Positions 43,791 through 50,957 of a stretch of DNA of 64,000 bases are shown here, in pieces. Source of the stretch: VBOC01 sp035635475 (GTDB taxonomy: Bacteria > Bacteroidota > Ignavibacteria > UBA10030 > SZUA-254); the NCBI GenBank assembly GCA_035635475.1, contig DASQAZ010000036.1, forward strand, positions 15,041-79,040. The letters run 5' to 3'. A model generated the notes under the pieces. That model made no database searches, had not been told where the DNA came from, and saw nothing but the letters and a program-made list of their open reading frames with translations. A program made the translations under genes and the position numbers. The stretch's first letter is position 1. Each line of letters starts with the position of its first letter.

Positions 43791-45209
43791 TTATTTCGAA
43801 ACCCACGTTTCGTGGAAACTGCCCGGCTTGTCGATCCGCTCGAACGTATGTGCCCCGAAGAAATCACGCTGCGCCTGGATCAGGTTCGCCGGCAGCCGCT
43901 CGCTGCGGTAGGAATCATAGTACGCCAATGATGCGCCCATCGCAGGCATGGGAACGCCGAGCTCAATGGCGGTCCTGAGCGCAAATCGCCATCCATCCTG
44001 TGCTTGATTAACCTCAGACTGAAACTCCCGATCGACGAGCAGGTTCGGCAATGCCCGGTCGCGCTCGAAAGCCTTCATGATCTCATTGAGGAGCTTCGCT
44101 CGTATGATACACCCTGCGCGCCATATTTTGGCAATCGCGGCCAGGTTGAGACTATACGAATATTCCTGTGAGGCCCTGCCGAGAAGTGCGAGACCCTGGG
44201 CATACGAGCAAATCTTTGATGCATAGAGAGCGTCGCGCACGGCATCAGTCAATTTCTGACGGGAGTTCGTGCCACCGGCAGAAGAGGGGGCCTTGAGAAT
44301 CCGGGATGCGCGCACGCGCTCGTCTTTTAGAGCGGAAAGATTTCTGGCGTCGAGCGCCGCGGCGATTGTGGAAACTGCCGCTCCGAGATTGGCCGCATCC
44401 TGGATTGTCCACTTGCCGGTTCCCTTTTGTCCGGCTGTATCCAGGATCATGTCGACCAGTGGAGCGCCGGTTTCGGAGTCAATCTTCCCGAATACCATGG
44501 CCGTCGTTTCGATGAGGAAAGAGGAGAGCTTACCTTTGTTCCAATCCGTGAAGAGGCTCTGAAAATCGCTTGCAGTAAAGCCGAGGGCGCGTTTGAGCAG
44601 GTCGTACGACTCCGCAATGAGCTGCATGTCGCCATATTCGATCCCATTATGCACCATCTTGACGTAATGTCCCGAACCTCCGGGTCCAATGTAGGTAACA
44701 CAGGGTTCCCGGTCCTCAAGCGCTTTCGCCGCCACCTTCGTCAGAATCGGTTCGATTGCTCGGTAGGCTTTCTCGTTCCCGCCCGGCATGAGGCTGGGCC
44801 CCTTGAGGGCGCCTTCTTCCCCCCCGGAAACTCCCATGCCAATGTAACTGATCCCTTTCGCCTCAAGATCGTGCCCGCGCCGCTCCGTATCGAGGAAATG
44901 CGAGTTACCCCCGTCGATGAGGATGTCACCTTTTTCCAGGAATGGAAGGAGCTGCTGGATCGTGATGTCGACCGGCTCTCCGGCTTTCACGAGCATCATG
45001 ATGCGCCTCGGGCGGGAGAGGGATTCAACGAAGGCATGGACGGAGTACGCGGGAGTGATGTGTTTTCCCGCCGCGAATCCGCGCATGTAGGCATTGGTCA
45101 CCTCGACAACCCTTTCAAAGACAGAGACGGTGAACCCGTTACGTTCGAGGTTGAGGGCGAAATTCTGGCCCATCACGCCCAGACCAAGCATTCCGATATC
45201 GCTGCTCAT
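43791..45209 (-). CDS. gnd: 6-phosphogluconate dehydrogenase, decarboxylating
   Basis: 472 residues, usual length. NADP-binding N-terminus IGMLGLGVMGQNFALNLERNG; signature VGMGVSGGEEGALKGPSLMPGG; GPGGSGHYVKMVHNGIEYGDMQ with the catalytic Lys and Asn; C-terminal ALLGRASQEY and IWRAGCIIRAKLL. It converts 6-phosphogluconate to ribulose-5-phosphate, CO2 and NADPH. The ATG overlaps the pgl stop by four bases (ATGA) and has AAGGA upstream, which fixes the start against the longer frame to 45296. Last gene of the rpiA-zwf-pgl-gnd series. Confidence 0.95.
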   Translation of the reverse strand: MSSDIGMLGLGVMGQNFALNLERNGFTVSVFERVVEVTNAYMRGFAAGKHITPAYSVHAFVESLSRPRRIMMLVKAGEPVDITIQQLLPFLEKGDILIDGGNSHFLDTERRGHDLEAKGISYIGMGVSGGEEGALKGPSLMPGGNEKAYRAIEPILTKVAAKALEDREPCVTYIGPGGSGHYVKMVHNGIEYGDMQLIAESYDLLKRALGFTASDFQSLFTDWNKGKLSSFLIETTAMVFGKIDSETGAPLVDMILDTAGQKGTGKWTIQDAANLGAAVSTIAAALDARNLSALKDERVRASRILKAPSSAGGTNSRQKLTDAVRDALYASKICSYAQGLALLGRASQEYSYSLNLAAIAKIWRAGCIIRAKLLNEIMKAFERDRALPNLLVDREFQSEVNQAQDGWRFALRTAIELGVPMPAMGASLAYYDSYRSERLPANLIQAQRDFFGAHTFERIDKPGSFHETWVSK

Positions 45210-45988
45210 CGACTGTCCTTCCCTTGCGGGTTTTCGTGGGATACGGCTCGATTTTGATCGCCGATCAGCGAAGCGGCGTCTTCGTCGAGCATCCACTCCA
45301 CCGTCCCGTCTGCCGGAACGACGAGCGTCGCCGGGATATGTTTCACAGGCCGATCGGCGGCAAGGACTTGTTTAAGAATGGACGCTTTGCGCGCTCCGGA
45401 GACAAGGAAGAGAACCGCGCGGGAATTATTGATGACGGGAAGCGTGATCGTAATTCGCCAGCTTTTAAATTTGGGAACAAAAACAGCAACGACGCACCTG
45501 ACCTCTTCATCCAGCGCGGCGGTGCCGGGGAAGAGCGACGCGATGTGACCGTCCTCCCCGAGCCCGAGAAGGATCAGATCGAATCGAGGGACGGGATGCG
45601 CGAAGAATGTCTCCAGGTCGATTCGATACTCTTCCGCCGCCCGGTCCGGGGCCAATTCGCCACGGACGCGATGAATGTTTGATTCCGGAACCGGAACCAG
45701 CGATAGAAGCTCCCGCCTGACCATGCCGAAATTGCTCTGCGGGTTGTCCGGGGGGGCCATGCGCTCGTCAATGAAAAACAAGTGGATTTTATTCCAATCC
45801 ACGCGGCCGGATCCTTCCCTGGCGAGGAGACGATACGCGAGCCGCGGCGTCTCTCCTCCGGCCAGCGCCAATGAACAAACCCCTCGCGCGGCGACTGCCT
45901 GATTCATGATATCGCACAACTTCCGGGCCGTCTCCAGTGCGAGCGCATCGGGATCCTTGAACACATTGATCGTCGCACGGACTGCCAT
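45206..45988 (-). CDS. pgl: 6-phosphogluconolactonase
   Basis: 260 residues of the DevB/SOL type. Signatures: SLALAGGETPRLAYRLLA, WNKIHLFFIDERMAPPDNPQSNFGM, FDLILLGLGEDGHIASLFPG and RITITLPVINNSRAVLFLVSG. It hydrolyses 6-phosphogluconolactone made by the upstream gene product. Its start shares one base with the zwf stop and its stop overlaps gnd, so the three enzymes are translated as a coupled set. Confidence 0.94.
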   Translation of the reverse strand: MAVRATINVFKDPDALALETARKLCDIMNQAVAARGVCSLALAGGETPRLAYRLLAREGSGRVDWNKIHLFFIDERMAPPDNPQSNFGMVRRELLSLVPVPESNIHRVRGELAPDRAAEEYRIDLETFFAHPVPRFDLILLGLGEDGHIASLFPGTAALDEEVRCVVAVFVPKFKSWRITITLPVINNSRAVLFLVSGARKASILKQVLAADRPVKHIPATLVVPADGTVEWMLDEDAASLIGDQNRAVSHENPQGKDSR

Positions 45989-47472
45989 TACCGTGCGCGC
46001 CCGGGCGATCCCTTATGCGCCGAACACTCCTGTGTCCACCAGCGGCCATCCCGCCACAGCAATTCGTCTGCGGTGGGAGGGCCCCACGACCCGGCCGGGT
46101 AGGGGAGCAGGGGCGGAGCATGTTCGCCTTCCCAGCCGGCTTGAATCGGATCGATGATCTTCCAGGCCAGCTCGATTTCATCGTTGCGGGCGAACAACGA
46201 TGCATCGCCGTGGATCGCGTCGAGCAGCAAGCGCTCGTACGCTTCGGGAATCGAAGAGATGTGAAAGGATTCCCGGTAGTGAAAATTCATGGCGGCGGGC
46301 CGGATTTGCATTCCGCCGTCGGGTACCCGCGTGATAAACCGCAGGTGGAACCCTTCATCCGGTTGAATACAAATGCTGAGGTGGTTGGTGGACAGCTCCG
46401 TGATGCCAGCCTGAGTATCGAACATCTGGAGCGGGGGGCGGCGAAACTTGATGACAATCTCCGAGAGTTTTTCTTTGAGCTTCTTTCCCGAACGCAGAAA
46501 AAAGGGAACGCCCTGCCACCTCCAGTTGTCGATAGAGAGCTGCAATGCCGCGAAGGTGGCGGTCGTTGAGCGTGAATCAACCCCTTCTTCAGAGGTATAA
46601 CCTGCATACTGCCCGCGCACCGTGAATCGTGCAACTGCCTCCTCGGGAATATCCCGCACCCCACGGAGCGCCTTTACCTTCTCATCGCGCAAGGCGTCTG
46701 CTTCGACGATGGCCGGAGGTTCCATCGCCACCAGCGTGAGCAATTGCATCAGGTGGCTCTGGAACATATCCCTGAGCACCCCGGCCTGATCATAGTAACC
46801 GGCACGGTGTTCGATTCCCACACTTTCGGCCACGGTTATCTGGACATGATCGATAAAGTTTCTGTTCCAGAGAGGCTCGAAAATCGCATTGCCAAAACGG
46901 AAGACCAGAAGATTCTGGACTGTTTCCTTGCCGAGGTAGTGGTCGATTCTGAAAATCTGCCTCTCCTGGGCGACTTTGTGAAGGTCCTGATTCAGCGCGA
47001 TTGCTGACGGGAGATCCCGGCCGAACGGCTTTTCGACGACGATCCGCCTCTTTTCCGAGGGCTTCGTTTCCCTGATCATGCCGGCGGCGCCGAGAGACGC
47101 TATCGCGATGGGAAAAAACCGGGGCGCAGTTGCGAGGTAGTAGAGAGAGACCTCCGGCGAGCCGGCAACGCTCTCGATTTTGTCTGAAAGCGACCGGAAA
47201 TCGGCGCCGTTTTCGATGTTTCCTATCTGATAGTAGAGGTTCCTGGCAAATTCAGCCCATATGCTCTGATCGTAATCGGCGGGCGAGAACTTCAGAAGCG
47301 CTTCTCTCAGATTCTCACGGAAGGCATCGTCGCTCAGCGGAGTGCGCGAGAAACCGATGATGCTCGTGTTTTCCGGGAGCCGTTTCTTTCGAAAATTGCC
47401 GTAGAGAGCGGGGATGAGCTTTCGTGAAGTGAGATCTCCGCTTGCCCCGAAGATGACGATTGCCGTGCTCAT
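45988..47472 (-). CDS. zwf: Glucose-6-phosphate 1-dehydrogenase
   Basis: 494 residues, typical length. N-terminal IVIFGASGDLTSRKLIPALY binds NADP; RIIVEKPFG-like segment RRIVVEKPFGRDLPSA; the active-site RIDHYLGKETVQNLLVFRFGN; and the C-terminal WRWQGVPFFLRSGKKL. First oxidative step of the pentose-phosphate pathway. The ATG overlaps the rpiA stop by four bases. Confidence 0.96.
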   Translation of the reverse strand: MSTAIVIFGASGDLTSRKLIPALYGNFRKKRLPENTSIIGFSRTPLSDDAFRENLREALLKFSPADYDQSIWAEFARNLYYQIGNIENGADFRSLSDKIESVAGSPEVSLYYLATAPRFFPIAIASLGAAGMIRETKPSEKRRIVVEKPFGRDLPSAIALNQDLHKVAQERQIFRIDHYLGKETVQNLLVFRFGNAIFEPLWNRNFIDHVQITVAESVGIEHRAGYYDQAGVLRDMFQSHLMQLLTLVAMEPPAIVEADALRDEKVKALRGVRDIPEEAVARFTVRGQYAGYTSEEGVDSRSTTATFAALQLSIDNWRWQGVPFFLRSGKKLKEKLSEIVIKFRRPPLQMFDTQAGITELSTNHLSICIQPDEGFHLRFITRVPDGGMQIRPAAMNFHYRESFHISSIPEAYERLLLDAIHGDASLFARNDEIELAWKIIDPIQAGWEGEHAPPLLPYPAGSWGPPTADELLWRDGRWWTQECSAHKGSPGRAR

Positions 47473-48299
47473 CGGGTCATGTGCTTGGTACCGGCGGGCC
47501 CTGAAACGATCACATCGGTTGCGAGTCCGAGGAACAATCCGTGTTCAATGATGCCGGCTCGCCCTTTGAGCCCAGCGGCGAGCTTCTCCGGTTTCCCCAG
47601 CCGACCAAAGTTGCAATCGAGAATAAAATTTCCCTGATCGGTAAGAAACGGTCTTCCGTTCTTCTCACGGCGCACGACGCTTGTCGCTTTCAACGACGTT
47701 AGATATGCGGACACCGGTTTCCATGCAAACGGCGTGACCTCGACGGGGACGCTGTGGAGGGTTCCGATACAGGGGGAGAGTTTCGTCTCGTCAACAATAT
47801 AGATACGTCGCCTACTTGCCTCCGCGACGACTTTTTCGCGGAGCAGCGCTCCTCCGCCTCCTTTGATCATGTCGAGCCGCGGATCCACCTCATCGGCGCC
47901 GTCGATCGTGAGATCAATTTCGGGGTGCGTTTCAAGCGTCCCGGTGGGGATTCCGGCTCGAACGGCCTCAGCCTCCATCTCGTTCGAACAAGGTATTCCG
48001 ATGATATCGTTCAGTCTCCCGACACGCAGCAACTCGCCGATGAGCACAACCGCGAATCCTGCAGTCGTGCCGTGCCCGAGCCCGACGACCATCCCGCTCT
48101 CGACGAACTCCACCGCGCACTCGGCTGCCCTCCGTTTATACTCGTTCAATTTATGCCGCGTGCGAGACTTATCCCGCGCGCGGAACTCATGCCGCATACG
48201 GGATGTATCCTGTGCACTGGACTTTTCCCGCGTACGGGGCAGATCATGCTTACGGGACTTATCCCGCTTACGGGACGAATCGTCTTGCGCTGAGGGCAT
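47469..48299 (-). CDS. rpiA: Ribose-5-phosphate isomerase A with repetitive N-terminal extension
   Basis: 276 residues against about 220-235 for the family. The enzyme proper begins near residue 52: YKRRAAECAVEFVESG, GLGHGTTAGFAVVLIG, DLTIDGADEVDPRLDMIKGGGGALLREK (quoted in parts) and IYIVDETKLSP, with catalytic Asp, Glu and Lys present. GLGTGSTA of most relatives reads GLGHGTTA here. The first 50 residues are seven hexapeptides of the type Ser-Arg-x-Arg-Asp-Lys, encoded by an 18-bp minisatellite (48153-48296). A start at ATG 48197, inside the array, would give a 242-residue protein; its AGGA lies ten bases upstream. The 48299 start has AGGA only about three bases away, so which is used is open. 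First gene of the pentose-phosphate set. Confidence 0.9.
   Translation of the reverse strand: MPSAQDDSSRKRDKSRKHDLPRTREKSSAQDTSRMRHEFRARDKSRTRHKLNEYKRRAAECAVEFVESGMVVGLGHGTTAGFAVVLIGELLRVGRLNDIIGIPCSNEMEAEAVRAGIPTGTLETHPEIDLTIDGADEVDPRLDMIKGGGGALLREKVVAEASRRRIYIVDETKLSPCIGTLHSVPVEVTPFAWKPVSAYLTSLKATSVVRREKNGRPFLTDQGNFILDCNFGRLGKPEKLAAGLKGRAGIIEHGLFLGLATDVIVSGPAGTKHMTR
48153..48296. repeat. 18-bp minisatellite, eight units, in the 5' end of rpiA
   Basis: Eight consecutive 18-base units start at 48153, 48171, 48189, 48207, 48225, 48243, 48261 and 48279; the last is degenerate. The plus-strand consensus is atcccgcttacgggactt. Each good unit holds a small inverted repeat (CCCG, four bases, CGGG). 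The period keeps the rpiA frame and encodes one hexapeptide per unit. A stray ninth unit lies at 48375-48392. Confidence 0.88.
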
Positions 48300-48374
48300 T
48301 GTCCTAAACCGTTGGCTGTATCATGCCGCGTTTCATTTTGACGGCCCGCCTGGCTTGTTCAATCGTAAGGTTCC

Positions 48375-48392
48375 TCCCGTTTTACGGGACTT
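48375..48392. repeat. Detached copy of the rpiA minisatellite unit
   Basis: tcccgttttacgggactt matches the consensus of the array 78 bases away except for the central bases and keeps the CCCG/CGGG inverted repeat. Another weak partial unit (atcatgccgcg) begins at 48320. It lies in the divergent intergenic region, so the repeat is not tied to coding function. Confidence 0.7.
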
Positions 48393-48449
48393 AATATACC
48401 GAAAAGCGATGCAATGTTCCATTCCGAAGAATGAAGTCTACGAGGCGGA

Positions 48450-48481
48450 TTTGACTTTGAGTCGATCATCAAATACTTTTA
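48450..48481 (+). promoter_or_regulatory. Candidate Bacteroidota-type promoter
   Basis: TTTG (48450-48453) and, 20 bases later, TACTTTTA (48474-48481) match the -33 TTTG / -7 TAnnTTTG pattern described for Bacteroidota primary sigma factors, with one mismatch at the last position. It would start transcription about 40 bases before the ATG at 48530. TTGACT also occurs at 48451 but without a good -10 at normal spacing. Confidence 0.35.
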
Positions 48482-48529
48482 TGATAGATACATTCACCGG
48501 TCTAAAACGCCCATGAAAAGGACATTCAG

Positions 48530-48901
48530 ATGACCACGTCACCCCGAAAAGGTATCCGTCCCATCAGCGCTGTACTATCGATCGCAATGGCTGCCTTGCA
48601 AATAATTCTTCCAACAGCTGCGGCGCTTGCGGGAGAGATCTTCGGCAGCATAAGATCGGATGGGAAGATCGTCGGAAAGGGAGTGAAAGTTGAGATTGCC
48701 GGCGCTTCGAAACCGTACGGAACGGAGACCGATAATTACGGTTCCTACCGAATTTATCTCCCCGAGAAGGGGAAATTCACTTTGACGGTGCATTACCGCC
48801 AGCAGAAACCTTCGATACCCGTCTATTCGTATGATCGGTCGACACGGTACGACTTCAGCGTCGAGCGAAAGGACAGCCTGTACGTGCTGAAGAGGAAATA
48901 G
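48530..48901 (+). CDS. Small secreted protein with carboxypeptidase-regulatory-like fold
   Basis: 123 residues. N-terminal hydrophobic segment (AVLSIAMAALQIILPTAAALA) with likely cleavage near residue 36, then a single beta-sandwich of the CarboxypepD_reg/SdrD-B-like type: GEIFGSIRSDGKIVGKGVKV, TETDNYGSYRIYLPEKGKFTLTV. Such domains are usually modules of larger surface proteins; here it stands alone. AAGGA lies seven bases before the ATG. It is followed after two bases by an unknown membrane-anchored protein, so the two likely act together. Function unknown. Confidence 0.72.
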   Translation: MTTSPRKGIRPISAVLSIAMAALQIILPTAAALAGEIFGSIRSDGKIVGKGVKVEIAGASKPYGTETDNYGSYRIYLPEKGKFTLTVHYRQQKPSIPVYSYDRSTRYDFSVERKDSLYVLKRK

Positions 48902-48903
48902 AA

Positions 48904-49800
48904 ATGGCCGAGGTCCCGGGCACGCCGCAGCGGAAAGACGGTTGGGAGAAAGCGAAAGTTATCCTCGAGCCGGTCGGCGGTTTGTTGACTGCGCTGGCCG
49001 TGGCGGGGCTCGGATACTACGGTTCCCGGGTTCTCGAGCAGCGCCAGACGATCGACTCGAACTCGCGGCTCTATTCCGAACTGATGAGCAAACGGGAGGA
49101 GTCGGAGAGCGCGTTGCGAAAGGACATGTTTAACTCGATCATCGGCTCGTTTCTGCAGAGGGGCGGCGAATCGGGCTCCCTTGATTCCAGGATCCTGAAC
49201 CTCGAGCTGTTGACGCAGAATTTTCACGAGTCGCTTGACCTCAAGCCCCTTTTTCTCCACCTTGAGCGACAGGTTAGCAAAATCAAGATCCCCGCCGAGC
49301 ACGATGACTACCTCAATCGGCTGGAAACCGTCGCGCGCGATGTGACTCGCAAGCAGATGTGGGTGCTCGAGGAAGCGGGGAAAAAGTTTGAGCGAAGAAT
49401 AGATCTCGACAGCCTGCGGAACAACCCGGGTGGAATTGAGCTGGATAATGACACGCTGGCGGTGGACGAAATCAAGCGTGATTTCCGGATCGTTGCGCTT
49501 CAGGCGGACCCGCGCTCCAAGAATGTAAAGATACGACTGGAGGTCAGAACCCTGGGCGATTCGTCCCAGGCGGCCCCGGAAGCCAATGTCGTCGAATTCT
49601 GGGTCGGCTTTTTCGATTTCCCCATGATCGACAACATTCGCCTCTCTCACGACCAGCGCTGTTCGGTTGTCTTGACTGAATATGAAGATGACAGCGCCGA
49701 CATCACGATCCTGGAATTCCCGGGATCTCACGCGAGCCTGAAAGAAAAGCCCTACTTCGAGGAAATACTCCACAACCTTCAAGAGCACACCGGGAAGTGA
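48904..49800 (+). CDS. Membrane-anchored protein of unknown function
   Basis: 298 residues. One membrane helix near the N-terminus (VILEPVGGLLTALAVAGLGYYG, about residues 20-42) is followed by a charged coiled-coil-like stretch (LMSKREESESALRKDMFNSI) and a mixed helical/beta domain to the end (FRIVALQADPRSKNVKIRLEV, VVEFWVGFFDFPMIDNIRL). No cleavage site or known domain is recognised; the bulk should lie on the outer side of the inner membrane. GAGGAAA lies before the ATG, overlapping the end of the preceding gene. The layout recalls proteins that pair a TM anchor with a sensing or scaffold domain, but I do not assign a role. Confidence 0.7.
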   Translation: MAEVPGTPQRKDGWEKAKVILEPVGGLLTALAVAGLGYYGSRVLEQRQTIDSNSRLYSELMSKREESESALRKDMFNSIIGSFLQRGGESGSLDSRILNLELLTQNFHESLDLKPLFLHLERQVSKIKIPAEHDDYLNRLETVARDVTRKQMWVLEEAGKKFERRIDLDSLRNNPGGIELDNDTLAVDEIKRDFRIVALQADPRSKNVKIRLEVRTLGDSSQAAPEANVVEFWVGFFDFPMIDNIRLSHDQRCSVVLTEYEDDSADITILEFPGSHASLKEKPYFEEILHNLQEHTGK

Positions 49801-49876
49801 GCCGAAGGCCATTGAGGCTCATCTGAGCCGGCCCGGGGCGGAGGGGGAAAAGACTTCAGCGGATGAACATCAGCCG

Positions 49877-50935
49877 ATGAACACCTGGCCGGAGACTCCG
49901 ATTCGCGTCGAACGGTTGCACGGGGGGAAACTGATCCTTGAGCGTATCCCATCGCATCCGTGGGAGAGTAAGGTCACATTCAACCCTGCCTGCGCTCTGG
50001 TCTCGGGACGCGAGACTATCGTGACCATTATCGAAAAGACCCCGTTCGATCGGCGTACGAAGGAAACCCTCGCGAAGAGAGAGGCGCTCGTCTTTCTGCT
50101 GTATCGAGCCCAGGGAGCGACATCAGCAGGATTTGCGCGTTCATCGTTGGGCCTTGCTGTGCTGTCGCCCGGGCTGGAATTGCTCGCGCGACAATCGGAG
50201 CCGGTCGTTCTCCCGGACCAGCCATATGACGATCTTGGAGTCGAGGACGGAAGGATTACGAAAGTCGGCGACCGCTACATTCTGTTCTACACGGCCTATG
50301 GCTCGGGAACTCCCAAAAACCGCATTCGCATTGCGATCGCATCCACGCGCGACTTCGTGCGTTGGAAAAAGCACGGCCTGCTGCGCGGGGCGTTCAACAC
50401 GATCGACAACAAGAACGCGATGTTGTTTGAGCACCCGATCGGCGGAAAGCATGTCATGCTCCATCGTCCGATGGAGGGTGAGAACGCGATGTCGATCCAC
50501 TGGGCTGAGAGCGATGATATTTTCGGCGAATGGAAAACGCGGGGGGTCCTGCTGAAGCCGATTCCAAGTCCGGAGTTCGCAGACACATGGATCGGAGGCG
50601 GGGCACCTCCATTGCAGATTTCAGATAACCGCTATCTGATGCTCTATCATATTGGAAACCGAGGGACAGACGCGACGAAGGAGTATGATCTGGGCATCGC
50701 CGAGGCAGAATGGAAATCGGGAAGCCTGTCGATAGGCCGCAATGGCCTCCTCATGCGCCCCGAGACACAGACGGAGACGAGGGGGGATGCGGATCTGGGT
50801 GTGAATAATGTTCTCTTTGTATGCGGCGCATATTTCTATGATGGGGATCTGTATTTCCCCTATGCAGGCGCCGATAGCGTGGTCCTGGGGGGCAAAATCC
50901 CTCGAACGGAACTGGACCGATTCCTCGCACGCTAG
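49877..50935 (+). CDS. GH130-family mannoside phosphorylase/hydrolase
   Basis: 352 residues, five-bladed beta-propeller type. Family elements: KVTFNPACALV, FLLYRAQG, GVEDGRITKVGDRYILFYTAY (usually GVEDPR), FEHPIGGKHVMLHRP and the C-terminal FPYAGADSVVLGGKI. GH130 enzymes phosphorolyse or hydrolyse beta-mannosides such as mannosyl-glucose, mannobiose and the Man-GlcNAc core of N-glycans. No signal peptide, so it works in the cytoplasm. The Gly in place of Pro in 'VEDPR' is a small departure. It lies 76 bases after the unknown membrane protein and converges on the GH2 beta-mannosidase, whose substrate type is consistent. Confidence 0.85.
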   Translation: MNTWPETPIRVERLHGGKLILERIPSHPWESKVTFNPACALVSGRETIVTIIEKTPFDRRTKETLAKREALVFLLYRAQGATSAGFARSSLGLAVLSPGLELLARQSEPVVLPDQPYDDLGVEDGRITKVGDRYILFYTAYGSGTPKNRIRIAIASTRDFVRWKKHGLLRGAFNTIDNKNAMLFEHPIGGKHVMLHRPMEGENAMSIHWAESDDIFGEWKTRGVLLKPIPSPEFADTWIGGGAPPLQISDNRYLMLYHIGNRGTDATKEYDLGIAEAEWKSGSLSIGRNGLLMRPETQTETRGDADLGVNNVLFVCGAYFYDGDLYFPYAGADSVVLGGKIPRTELDRFLAR

Positions 50936-50957
50936 GAACCCGCTGCAAAGCGCTGCG

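Noticed and set aside
48153..48392. Minisatellite considered as a CRISPR array
   Set aside because: Units are 18 bases and directly adjacent, with no spacers, and no cas genes are present.
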